The notes below the pieces were generated by a model that had not been told where the DNA came from, did not search any database, and was given only the letters and a program-made list of their open reading frames with translations. A stretch of 64,000 bases of DNA from Panulirus ornatus (lineage: Eukaryota > Arthropoda > Malacostraca > Decapoda > Palinuridae): the NCBI RefSeq assembly GCF_036320965.1, contig NC_092269.1, positions 27,750,343 to 27,814,342 of the forward strand. The letters are read 5' to 3'. The first letter of the stretch is position 1. Every line of letters begins with the position of its first letter. Position numbers and translations under genes: made by a program. Of the stretch, positions 54,317-64,000 are shown in pieces.

Positions 54317-56938
54317 CTGGGCATGAGAAGAAAGATCATGAGAGGCAAGTGTTTTGGGAGCAGCTGAATGAGTGTGTTAGCGGTTTCGATGCACGAGACC
54401 GGGTTATAGTGATGGGTGATTTGAATGCAAAGGTGAGTAATGTGGCAGTTGAGGGAATAATTGGTATACATGGGGTGTTCAGTGTTGTAAATGGAAATGG
54501 TGAAGAGCTTGTAGATTTATGTGCTGAAAAAGGACTGATGATTGGGAATACCTGGTTTAAAAAGCGAGATATACATAAGTATACTTATGTAAGTAGGAGA
54601 GATGGCCAGAGAGCGTTATTGGATTACGTGTTAATTGACAGGCGTGCGAAAGAGAGACTTTTGGATGTTAATGTGCTGAGAGGTGCAACTGGAGGGATGT
54701 CTGATCATTATCTTGTGGAGGCTAAGGTGAAGATTAGTATGGGTTTTCAGAAAAGAGGAGTGAATGTTGGGGTGAAGAAGGTGGTGAGAGTAAGTGAGCT
54801 TGGGAAGGAGACCTGTGTGGGGAAGTACCAGGAGAGACTGTGTACAGAATGGAAAAAGGTGAGAACAATGGAAGTAAGGGGAGTGGGGGAGGAATGGGAT
54901 GTATTTAGGGAATCAGTGATGGATTGCGCAAAAGATGCTTGTGGCATGAGAAGAGTGGGAGGTAGGCTGTTTAGAAAGGGTAGTGAGTGGTGGGATGAAG
55001 AAGTAAGAGTATTAGTGAAAGAGAAGAGAGAGGCATTTGGACGATTTTTGCAGGGAAAAAATGCAATTGAGTGGGAGAAGTATAAAAGAAAGAGACAGGA
55101 GGTCAAGAGAAAGGTGCAAGAGGTGAAAAAAAGGGCAAATGAGAGTTGGGGTGAGAGACTATCAGTAAATTTTAGGGAGAATAAAAAGATGTTCTGGAAG
55201 GAGGTAAATAGGGTGCGTAAGACAAGGGAGCAAATGGGAACTTCAGTGAAGGGCGTAAATGGGGAGGTGATAACAAGTAGTGGTGATGTGAGAAGGAGAT
55301 GGAATGAGTATTTTGAAGGTTTGTTGAATGTGTCTGATGACAGAGTGGCAGATATAGGGTGTTTTGGGTCGAGGTGGTGTGCAAAGTGAGAGGGTTAGGG
55401 AAAATGATTTGGTAAACAGAGAAGAGGTAGTAAAAGCTTTGCGGAAGATGAAAGCCGGCAAGGCAGCAGGTTTGGATGGTATTGCAGTGGAATTTATTAA
55501 AAAAGGGGGTGACTGTATTGTTGACTGGTTGGTAAGGTTATTTAATGTATGTATGACTCATGGTGAGGTGCCTGAGGATTGGCGGAATGCGTGCATAGTG
55601 CCATTGTACAAAGGCAAAGGGGATAAGAGTGAGTGCTCAAATTACAGAGGTATAAGTTTGTTGAGTATTCCTGGTAAATTATATGGGAGGGTATTGATTG
55701 AGAGGGTGAAGGCATGTACAGAGCATCAGATTGGGGAAGAGCAGTGCGGTTTCAGAAGTGGTAGAGGATGTGTGGATCAGGTGTTTGCTTTGAAGAATGT
55801 ATGTGAGAAATACTTAGAAAAGCAAATGGATTTGTATGTAGCATTTATGGATCTGGAGAAGGCATATGATAGAGTTGATAGAGATGCTCTGTGGAAGGTA
55901 TTAAGAATATATGGTGTGGGAGGCAAGTTGTTAGAAGCAGTGAAAAGTTTTTATCGAGGATGTAAGGCATGTGTACGTGTAGGAAGAGAGGAAAGTGATT
56001 GGTTCTCAGTGAATGTAGGTTTGCGGCAGGGGTGTGTGATGTCTCCATGGTTGTTTAATTTGTTTATGGATGGGGTTGTTAGGGAGGTAAATGCAAGAGT
56101 CCTGGAAAGAGGGGCAAGTATGAAGTCTGTTGGGGATGAGAGAGCTTGGGAAGTGAGTCAGTTGTTGTTCGCTGATGATACAGCGCTGGTGGCTGATTCA
56201 TGTGAGAAACTGCAGAAGCTGGTGACTGAGTTTGGTAAAGTGTGTGGAAGAAGAAAGTTAAGAGTAAATGTGAATAAGAGCAAGGTTATTAGGTACAGTA
56301 GGGTTGAGGGTCAAGTCAATTGGGAGGTGAGTTTGAATGGAGAAAAACTGGAGGAAGTGAAGTGTTTTAGATATCTGGGAGTGGATCTGTCAGCGGATGG
56401 AACCATGGAAGCGGAAGTGGATCATAGGGTGGGGGAGGGGGCGAAAATTTTGGGAGCCTTGAAGAATGTGTGGAAGTCGAGAACATTATCTCGGAAAGCA
56501 AAAATGGGTATGTTTGAAGGAATAGTGGTTCCAACAATGTTGTATGGTTGCGAGGCGTGGGCTATGGATAGAGTTGTGCGCAGGAGGATGGATGTGCTGG
56601 AAATGAGATGTTTGAGGACAATGTGTGGTGTGAGGTGGTTTGATCGAGTAAGTAACGTAAGGGTAAGAGAGATGTGTGGAAATAAAAAGAGCGTGGTTGA
56701 GAGAGCAGAAGAGGGTGTTTTGAAATGGTTTGGGCACATGGAGAGAATGAGTGAGGAAAGATTGACCAAGAGGATATATGTGTCGGAGGTGGAGGGAACG
56801 AGGAGAAGAGGGAGACCAAATTGGAGGTGGAAAGATGGAGTGAAAAAGATTTTGTGTGATCGGGGCCTGAACATGCAGGAGGGTGAAAGGAGGGCAAGGA
56901 ATAGAGTGAATTGGAGCGATGTGGTATACAGGGGTTGA
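54312..56938 (+). pseudogene. L ORF, nearly complete, split by one inserted G
   Basis: Open from APGHEKKDHERQ through GDLNAK, DYVLIDRR, SDHYLVEAKV and the basic linker to GCFGS, where GTTTTGGGTCGAGG (about 55362-55375) has one extra G compared with GTTTTGGTCGAGG. The frame shifts and then runs open again from 55364 to 56938 (524 codons) with all RT motifs and the C-terminal domain (CGRRK, LSADG, RRRMD, RRRGRP, ILCDRG). A single-base error in sequencing or a very recent mutation are both possible. Otherwise it is almost identical to the copy at 57179. Confidence 0.85.
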
Positions 56939-57088
56939 CGTGCTGTCAGTGGATTGAATCAAGGCATGTGAAGCGTCTGGGGTAAACCATGGAAAGCTGT
57001 GTAGGTATGTATATTTGCGTGTGTGGACGTGTGTATGTACATGTGTATGGGGGGGGGGGTTGGGCCATTTCTTTCGTCTGTTTCCTTG

Positions 57089-57116
57089 CGCTACCTCGCA
57101 AACGCGGGAGACAGCG
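57089..57116 (+). promoter_or_regulatory. L-type 3' terminal bipartite hairpin (representative)
   Basis: CGCT-AC-CTCGC-AAAC-GCGGG-AGAC-AGCG, followed by ACAAAG and the A-rich tail. Outer stem 4 bp, inner stem 5 bp with one wobble. Present at the same place in nearly every L copy with a 3' end. In non-LTR elements such 3' structures can be the RT recognition site; that function is inferred here. Confidence 0.55.
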
Positions 57117-57124
57117 ACAAAGTA

Positions 57125-57127
57125 TAA

Positions 57128-57177
<50 letters not shown>
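57125..57177. repeat. Poly(A) and (AT)n microsatellite
   Basis: About 20 A residues and about 33 bp of (AT) between head-to-tail L copies. Confidence 0.95.
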
Positions 57178-57181
<4 letters not shown>

Positions 57182-60074
57182 ATAGAATGTAAGAAAGTAA
57201 ATTCTCGATTAATATGGGTAAAATTGAAAGTTGATGGAGAGAGGTGGGTGATTATTGGTGCATATGCACCTGGGCATGAGAAGAAAGATCATGAGAGGCA
57301 AGTGTTTTGGGAGCAGCTAAATGAGTGTGTTAGCGGTTTTGATGCACGAGACCGGGTTATAGTGATGGGTGATTTGAATGCAAAGGTGAGTAATGTGGCA
57401 GTTGAGGGAATAATTGGTATGCATGGGGTGTTCAGTGTTGTAAATGGAAATGGTGAAGAGCTTGTAGAGTTATGTGCTGAAAAAGGACTGATGATTGGGA
57501 ATACCTGGTTTAAAAAGCGAGATATACATAAGTATACTTATGTAAGTAGGAGAGATGGCCAGAGAGCGTTATTGGATTACGTGTTAATTGACAGGCGTGC
57601 GAAAGAGAGACTTTTGGATGTCAATGTGCTGAGAGGTGCAACTGGAGGGATGTCTGATCATTATCTTGTGGAGGCTAAGGTGAAGATTAGTATGGGTTTT
57701 CAGAAAAGAAGAGTGAATGTTGGGGTGAAGAAGGTGGTGAGAGTAAGTGAGCTTGGGAAGGAGACCTGTGTGAGGAAGTATCAGGAGAGACTGTGTACAG
57801 AATGGAAAAAGGTGAGAACAATGGAAGTAAGGGGAGTGGGGGAGGAATGGGATGTATTTAGGGAATCAGTGATGGATTGCGCAAAAGATGCTTGTGGCAT
57901 GAGAAGAGTGGGAGGTGGGCTGTTTAGAAAGGGTAGTGAGTGGTGGGATGAAGAAGTAAGAGTATTAGTGAAAGAGAAGAGAGAGGCATTTGGACGATTT
58001 TTGCAGGGAAAAAATGCAATTGAGTGGGAGAAGTATAAAAGAAAGAGACAGGAGGTCAAGAGAAAGGTGCAAGAGGTGAAAAAAAGGGCAAATGAGAGTT
58101 GGGGTGAGAGACTATCAGTAAATTTTAGGGAGAATAAAAAGATGTTCTGGAAGGAGGTAAATAGGGTGCGTAAGACAAGGGAGCAAATGGGAACTTCAGT
58201 GAAGGGCGTAAATGGGGAGGTGATAACAAGTAGTGGTGATGTGAGAAGGAGATGGAATGAGTATTTTGAAGGTTTGTTGAATGTGTCTGATGACAGAGTG
58301 GCAGATATAGGGTGTTTGGGTCGAGGTGGTGTGCAAAGTGAGAGGGTTAGGGAAAATGATTTGGTAAACAGAGAAGAGGTAGTAAAAGCTTTGCGGAAGA
58401 TGAAAGCCGGCAAGGCAGCAGGTTTGGATGGTATTGCAGTGGAATTTATTAAAAAAGGGGGTGACTGTATTGTTGACTGGTTGGTAAGGTTATTTAATGT
58501 ATGTATGACTCATGGTGAGGTGCCTGAGGATTGGCGGAATGCGTGCATAGTGCCATTGTACAAAGGCAAAGGGGATAAGAGTGAGTGCTCAAATTACAGA
58601 GGTATAAGTTTGTTGAGTATTCCTGGTAAATTATATGGGAGGGTATTGATTGAGAGGGTGAAGGCATGTACAGAGCATCAGATTGGGGAAGAGCAGTGTG
58701 GTTTCAGAAGTGGTAGAGGATGTGTGGATCAGGTGTTTGCTTTGAAGAATGTATGTGAGAAATACTTAGAAAAGCAAATGGATTTGTATGTAGCATTTAT
58801 GGATCTGGAGAAGGCATATGATAGAGTTGATAGAGATGCTCTGTGGAAGGTATTAAGAATATATGGTGTGGGAGGCAAGTTGTTAGAAGCAGTGAAAAGT
58901 TTTTATCGAGGATGTAAGGCATGTGTACGTGTAGGAAGAGAGGAAAGTGATTGGTTCTCAGTGAATGTAGGTTTGCGGCAGGGGTGTGTGATGTCTCCAT
59001 GGTTGTTTAATTTGTTTATGGATGGGGTTGTTAGGGAGGTAAATGCAAGAGTCTTGGAAAGAGGGGCAAGTATGAAGTCTGTTGGGGATGAGAGAGCTTG
59101 GGAAGTGAGTCAGTTGTTGTTCGCTGATGATACAGCGCTGGTGGCGGATTCATGTGAGAAACTGCAGAAGCTGGTGACGGAGTTTGGTAAAGTGTGTGGA
59201 AGAAGAAAGTTAAGAGTAAATGTGAATAAGAGCAAGGTTATTAGGTACAGTAGGGTTGAGGGTCAAGTCAATTGGGAGGTGAGTTTGAATGGAGAAAAAC
59301 TGGAGGAAGTGAAGTGTTTTAGATATCTGGGAGTGGATCTGTCAGCGGATGGAACCATGGAAGCGGAAGTGGATCATAGGGTGGGGGAGGGGGCGAAAAT
59401 TTTGGGAGCCTTGAAAAATGTGTGGAAGTCGAGAACATTATCCCGGAAAGCAAAAATGGGTATGTTTGAAGGAATAGTGGTTCCAACAATGTTGTATGGT
59501 TGCGAGGCGTGGGCTATGGATAGAGTTGTGCGCAGGAGGATGGATGTGCTGGAAATGAGATGTTTGAGGACAATGTGTGGTGTGAGGTGGTTTGATCGAG
59601 TAAGTAACGTAAGGGTAAGAGAGATGTGTGGAAATAAAAAGAGCGTGGTTGAGAGAGCAGAAGAGGGTGTTTTGAAATGGTTTGGGCACATGGAGAGAAT
59701 GAGTGAGGAAAGATTGACCAAGAGGATATATGTGTCGGAGGTGGAGGGAACGAGGAGAAGAGGGAGACCAAATTGGAGGTGGAAAGATGGAGTGAAAAGG
59801 ATTTTGTGTGATCGGGGCCTGAACATGCAGGAGGGTGAAAGGAGGGCAAGGAATAGAGTGAATTGGAGCGATGTGGTATACAGGGGTTGACGTGCTGTCA
59901 GTGGATTGAATCAAGGCATGTGAAGCGTCCGGGGTAAACCATGGAAAGCTGTGTAGGTATGTATATTTGCGTGTGTGGACGTGTGTATGTACATGTGTAT
60001 GGGGGGGGGTTGGGCCATTTCTTTCGTCTGTTTCCTTGCGCTACCTCGCAAACGCGGGAGACAGCGACGAAGGT
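57178..60074 (+). mobile_element. L copy with the longest intact ORF, short 3'UTR
   Basis: Begins at GTGATAGAATGTAAG, only about 405 bp short of the full 5' end, and ends with a hairpin at 60039-60066 and a GAAGGTATAAAA tail. Confidence 0.92.
57179..59890 (+). CDS. RTE-like LINE polyprotein: APE endonuclease, reverse transcriptase, C-terminal domain (903 codons)
   Basis: The best coding copy. Endonuclease residues: Asp65 and Asn67 in GDLNAK, Asp133 in DYVLIDRR, Asp160-His161 in SDHY, the catalytic pair typical of AP-endonuclease-like nucleases. A Lys/Arg/Glu-rich, probably coiled linker lies at about 230-330. RT about 390-690: GLDGIAVEF, YRGISLLSIPG, Asp542 in FMDLEKAYD, GLRQGCVMSPW, FADD at 648-651. 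The C-terminal domain of about 210 aa has LYGCEAW, MRCLRTMCGVRW and the AT-hook-like RRRGRPNWRWKD, ending at TGA. No RNase H or gag-like ORF. The first codon listed is an in-frame GTG at the truncation point, so the real start is about 75 residues upstream and missing. In RTE elements this protein nicks DNA and reverse-transcribes the element RNA at the nick in the nucleus. Short-form markers throughout. Confidence 0.88.
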
Positions 60075-60076
60075 AT

Positions 60077-60168
<92 letters not shown>
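60075..60168. repeat. Poly(A), (AT)n and (GT)n compound microsatellite
   Basis: About 17 A residues, about 53 bp of (AT), then (GT)11. The next L copy begins in the GTGGGAGTATGTG that follows. Confidence 0.95.
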
Positions 60169-60169
<1 letters not shown>

Positions 60170-63082
60170 GGAGTATGTGGGAGTATGTGATAGAATGTAA
60201 GAAAGTAAATTCTCGATTAATATGGGTAAAACTGAAAGTTGATGGAGAGAGATGGGTGATTATTGGTGCATATGCACCTGGGCATGAGAAGAAAGATCAT
60301 GAGAGGCAAGTGTTTTGGGAGCAGCTGAATGAGTGTGTTAGTGGTTTTGATGCACGAGACCGGGTTATATTGATGGGTGATTTGAATGCAAAGGTGAGTA
60401 ATGTGGCAGTTGAGGGAATAATTGGTATACATGGGGTGTTCAGTGTTGTAAATGGAAATGGTGAAGAGCTTGTAGATTTATGTGCTGAAAAAGGACTGGT
60501 GATTGGGAATACCTGGTTTAAAAAGCGAGATATACATAAGTATACGTATGTAAGTAGGAGAGATGGCCAGAGAGCGTTATTGGATTACGTGTTAATTGAC
60601 AGGTGCACGAAAGAGAGACTTTTGGATGTTAATGTGCTGAGAGGTGCAACTAGAGGGATGTCTGATCATTATCTTGTGGAGGCTAAGGTGAAGATTTGTA
60701 TGGGTTTTCAGAAGAGTGAATGTTGGGGTGAAGAGGGTGGTGAGAGTAAGTGAGCTTGGGAAGGAGACTTGTGTGAGGAAGTACCAGGAGAGACTGAGTA
60801 CAGAATGGAAAAAGGTGAGAACAATGGAAGTAAGGGGAGTGGGGGAGGAATGGGATGTATTTAGGGAATCAGTGATAGATTGCGCAAAAGATGCTTGTGG
60901 CATGAGAAGTGTGGGAGGTGGGTTGATTAGAAAGGGTAGTGATTGGTGGGATGAAGAAGTAAAATTATTAGTGAAAGAGAAGAGAGAGGCATTTGGACGA
61001 TTTTTGCAGGGAAAAAATGCAATTGAGTGGGAGATGTATAAAAGAAAGAGACAGGAGGTCAAGAGAAAGGTGCAAGAGGTGAAAAAGAGGGCAAATGAGA
61101 GTTGGGGGTGAGAGAGTATCATTAAATTTTAGGGAGAATAAAAAGATGTTCTGGAAGGAGGTAAATAAAGTGCGTAAGACAAGGGAGCAAATGGGAACTT
61201 CAGTGAAGGGCGCTACTAGGGAGGTGATAACAGGTAGTGGTGATGTGAGAAGGAGATGGAGTGAGCATTTTGAAGGTTTGTTGAATGTGTTTGATGATAG
61301 AGTGGCAGATATAGGATGTTTTGGTCGAGGTGGTGTGCAAAGTGAGAGGGTTAGGGAAAATGATTTGGTAAACAGAGAAGAGGTAGTAAAAGCTTTGCGG
61401 AAGACGAAAGCCGGCAAGGCAGCAGGTTTGGATGGTATTGCAATGGAATTTATTAAAAAAGGGGGTGACTGTATTATTGACTGGTTGGTAAGGTTATTTA
61501 ATATATGTATGACTCATGGTGAGGTGCCTGAGGATTGGCGGAATGCGTGCATAGTGCCATTGTACAAAGGCAAAGGGGATAAGAGTGAGTGCTCAAATTA
61601 CAGAGGTATAAGTTTGTTGAGTATTCCTGGTAAATTATATGGGAGGGTATTGATTGAGAGGGTGAAGGCATGTACAGAGCATCAGATTGGGGAAGAGCAG
61701 TGTGGTTTCAGAAGTGGTAGAGGATGTTTGGATCAGGTGTTTGCTTTGAAGAATGTATGTAAGAAATACTTAGAAAAGCAAATGGATTTGTATGTAGCAT
61801 TTATGGATCTGGAGAAGGCACATGATAGAGTTGATAGAGATGCTCTGTGGAAGGTATTAAGAATATATGGTGTGGGAGGCAAGTTGTTAGAAGCAGTGAA
61901 AAGTTTTTATCGAGGATGTAAGGCATGTGTATGTGTAGGAAGAGAGGAAAGTGATTGGTTCTCAGTGAATGTAGGTTTGCGGCAGGGGTGTGTGATGTCT
62001 CCATGGTTGTTTAATTTGTTTATGGATGGGGTTGTTAGGGAGGTAAATGCAAGAGTTTTGGAAAGAGGGGCAAGTATGAAGTCTGTTGTGGATGAGAGAG
62101 CTTGGGAAGTTGAGTCAGTTGTTGTTCGCTGATGATACAGCACTGGTGGCTGATTCATGTGAGAAACTGCAGAAGCTGGTGACTGAGTTTGGTAAAGTGT
62201 GTGAAAGAAGAAAGTTAAGAGTAAATGTGAATAAGAGCAAGGTAATTAGGTACAGTAGGGTTGAGGGTCAAGTCAATTGGGAGGTAAGTTTGAATGGAGA
62301 AAAACTGGAGGAAGTAAAGTGTTTTAGATATATGGGAGTGGATCTGGCTGCGAATGGAACCATGGAAGCGGAAGTAGATCATAGGGTGGGGGAGGGGGCG
62401 AAAATCCTGGGAGCCTTGAAGAATGTGTGGAAGTCGAGAACATTATCTCGGAAAGCAAAAGTGGGTATGTTTGAAGGAATAGTGGTTCCAACAATGTTGT
62501 ATGGTTGCGAGGCGTGGGCTATGGATAGAGTTGTGCGCAGGAGGATGGATGTGCTGGAAATGAGATGTTTGAGGACAATGTGTGGTGTGAGGTGGTTTGA
62601 TCGAGTAAGTAACGTAAGGGTAAGAGAGATGTGTGGAAATAAAAAGAGCGTGGTTGAGAGAGCAGAAGAGGGTGTTTTGAAATGGTTTGGGCACATGGAG
62701 AGAATGAGTGAGGAAAGATTGACCAAGAGGATATATGTGTCGGAGGTGGAGGGAACGAGGAGAAGTGGGAGAAGAAATTGGAGGTGGAAAGATGGAGTGA
62801 AAAAGATTTTGTGTGATCGGGGCCTGAACATGCAGGAGGGTGAAAGGAGGGCAAGGAATAGAGTGAATTGGATGGATGTGGTATACCGGGGTTGACGTGC
62901 TGTCAGTGGATTAAATAAGGGCATGTGAAGCGTCTAGGGTGAACCATGGAAATCTGTGTAGGTATGTATATTTGCGTGTGTGGACGTGTGTGTGTATACA
63001 TTGTGTATGTGGGTGGGTTGGGCCATTTCTTTCGTCTGTTTCCTTGCACTACTTCGCAAACGCGGGAGACAGCGACAAACCA
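60166..63082 (+). mobile_element. L copy, 5'-truncated in the endonuclease, short 3'UTR
   Basis: Starts at GGGAGTATGTG, an 11-bp unit that is present twice in tandem at the junction. Terminal hairpin at 63047-63074 with CACT in place of CGCT. Tail CAAACCAAAAAG plus poly(A). Confidence 0.9.
60169..62895 (+). pseudogene. L ORF with three small frameshifts
   Basis: Open from WEYVIECKKVNS with GDLNAK, DYVLIDRC and SDHYLVEAKV. Breaks: a short deletion in CAGAAGAGTGAATG (near 60712), one extra G in GAGTTGGGGGTGAG (near 61107), and one extra T in GGGAAGTTGAGTCAG (near 62109). Between and after them the frames are long: 60716-61111, 61095-62132 (345 codons with FMDLEKAHD, Tyr changed to His beside the catalytic Asp) and 62086-62895 (269 codons with FADD, RRRMD, SGRR in place of RGRP, and ILCDRG). 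Intermediate between the two subfamilies. Confidence 0.83.
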
Positions 63083-63340
63083 AAAAGAAAAAAAAAAAAA
63101 TATCCCTGGGGATAGGGGATTAAGAATACTTCCCACGTATTCCCTGCGTGTCGTAGAAGGCGACTAAAAGGGGAGGGAGCGGGGTGCTGGAAATCCTCCC
63201 CTCTCGTTTTTTTTTTTAATTTTTCCAAAAGAAGGAACAGAGGGGGCCAGGTGAGGATATTCCAAAAAAGGCCCAGTCCTCTGTTCTTAACGCTACCTCG
63301 CTAACGCGGGAAATGGCGAATAGTTTAAAAGAAAGAAGAA

Positions 63341-63342
<2 letters not shown>
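63083..63342 (+). mobile_element. S element, sense
   Basis: Starts TATCCCTGGGGATAGGGGAT (63102) after the L poly(A), with GTCGTAGAAGGCGAC and CCTCCCCTCTCG. The T run is short. The hairpin is CGCTACCTCGCTAACGCGGG with GGCG (about 63291-63318), then GAATAGTTTAAAAG. Confidence 0.88.

Positions 63343-63418
<76 letters not shown>
63343..63418. repeat. (AT)n microsatellite
   Basis: About 76 bp of (AT). Confidence 0.95.
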
Positions 63419-63421
<3 letters not shown>

Positions 63422-63680
63422 TGTGCTTCTGTATGTATATGTGTATGTGCTGATATATATATGTATCTATATGTGCATGTATGGGAGCTGTGGTTTCGGT
63501 TCATTGTACATGACAGCTAGAGAATGAGTGTGAACGAATGTGGCCTTTGTTGTCTTTTCTAGCGCTACCTCGAGCACATGCGGGGGGAGGAGGCTTTCAT
63601 TTCATGTGTGGCAGGGTGGCGACGGGAATGAATAAGGGCAGACAGTATGAATTATGTACATGTGTATATATGTATATGTC

Positions 63681-63687
<7 letters not shown>
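63419..63687 (+). mobile_element. Isolated fragment of the L long-form 3'UTR
   Basis: 63484-63687 carries GGGAGCTGTGGTTTCGG, TGACAGCTAGAGAATGAG, CGCTACCTCGAGCACATG and the opposing CATGTGTGGCAGGGTGGCG, and GGCAGACAGTATGAATTATG. It stops in the TATATGTCTGTG region and merges with (AT)n. No coding sequence and no terminal hairpin are attached. 63419-63483 is a GT/TA-rich joint. Confidence 0.75.

Positions 63688-63740
<53 letters not shown>
63688..63740. repeat. (AT)n microsatellite
   Basis: About 53 bp of (AT) continuous with the 3'UTR fragment. Confidence 0.95.
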
Positions 63741-63743
<3 letters not shown>

Positions 63744-63860
63744 TCTTTCTTCTTTCAAACTATTCGCCATTTCCCGCATTAGCGAGGTAGCGTTAAGAAC
63801 AGAGGACTGGGCCTTTGAAGGAATACCCTCACCTGGCACAATTCTCTGTTCCTTCTTTTG

Positions 63861-63893
<33 letters not shown>

Positions 63894-63998
63894 GAGAGGG
63901 GAGGATTTCCAGCCCCCCGCTCCCTCCCCTTTTAGTCGCCTTCTACGACACGCAGGGAATACGTGGGAAGTATTCTTAATCCCCTATCCCCAGGGATA
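63741..63998 (-). mobile_element. S element, antisense, near the window end
   Basis: On plus it reads TCTTTCAAACTATTCGCC, the reversed hairpin (CGCCATTTCCCGCATTAGCG, AGGTAGCG), GTTAAGAACAGAGGACTGGG, a run of about 32 A residues, CGAGAGGGGAGG, GTCGCCTTCTACGACACG and CCCCTATCCCCAGGGATA. Complete head to tail. Confidence 0.88.
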
Positions 63999-64000
63999 AA

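Larger units (their letters stand above)
54312..57124 (+). mobile_element. L copy, 5'-truncated in the endonuclease, short 3'UTR
   Basis: Starts at GCACCTGGGCATGAG (APGHEKKDH). Short 3'UTR, terminal hairpin at 57089-57116, GTATAAAA tail. Confidence 0.92.

Noticed and set aside
56422..56962. Long Ser/Pro/His-rich ORFs antisense to the L coding region (also 59374-59914, 33072-33588, 15414-15866 and others)
   Set aside because: They recur at the same position opposite every L C-terminal coding region, use biased residues and are mirrors of a purine-rich sense strand.

Overview
The window looks like eukaryotic, probably arthropod and plausibly decapod crustacean, genomic DNA. There are no operons or Shine-Dalgarno-like signals. 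A single spliced exon resembles an SLC46-type (proton-coupled folate transporter-like) membrane carrier, with an AG acceptor and a GTAAGT donor. The rest is dominated by one family of non-LTR retrotransposon, long (AT)n microsatellites, and relics of a Penelope-like element and a Tigger/pogo transposase. The decapod assignment is inference from the style of the repeats; no species marker is visible.

The main component is an RTE-clade-like LINE, labelled L here. It encodes one ORF of about 980 aa: an APE-type endonuclease (GDLNAK, DYVLIDRR and SDHY motifs), a reverse transcriptase (FMD, GLRQG and FADD motifs), and a C-terminal basic/GRP-containing region, with no RNase H domain. About 30 copies or fragments lie in both orientations, mostly 5'-truncated and joined through (AT)n tracts. 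Two copies reach the 5' end (11125-14690 and 25874-29420, each about 3.55 kb), but both are full of stops. The best ORFs, 57179-59890 (903 codons) and 6280-8808, are open but lack the N-terminus. No intact full-length master copy is present.

Two L subfamilies can be told apart. A long-3'UTR form carries an extra block of about 255 bp with an 18-bp-arm hairpin, and usually RRRVD and ILSDRG residues. A short-3'UTR form lacks that block and usually has RRRMD and ILCDRG. All L tails end in a bipartite hairpin followed by A-rich or (AT)n sequence. A second repeat of about 235 bp, labelled S here (nine copies), has the L 5' head for about 190 bp and then a version of the L 3' hairpin. It looks like an internally deleted, non-autonomous passenger of L, comparable to the ingi/RIME pair of trypanosomes.

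Layout: 1-2530 holds host DNA, the SLC46-like exon and an old L relic. 2535-30571 is a dense L/S array. 30572-32832 is mostly unique host DNA with a 196-bp tandem duplication. 32833-39663 is more L. 39664-40010 holds a head-to-head pair of GIY-YIG (Penelope-like) fragments. 40640-41940 is a dead Tigger transposase. 41941-43527 is unrecognised unique DNA. 43528-64000 is L/S array again.

The points most worth a second look are: (i) the L/S head-and-tail pairing; (ii) several inverted L copies whose breakpoints fit twin priming, one with almost exactly reciprocal ends at a TATA in the element; (iii) the association of essentially every insertion with (AT)n, together with an RGRP AT-hook-like motif in the L protein; (iv) the paired Penelope fragments. 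Copies are so similar, and (AT)n so common, that some junctions could be assembly artefacts.
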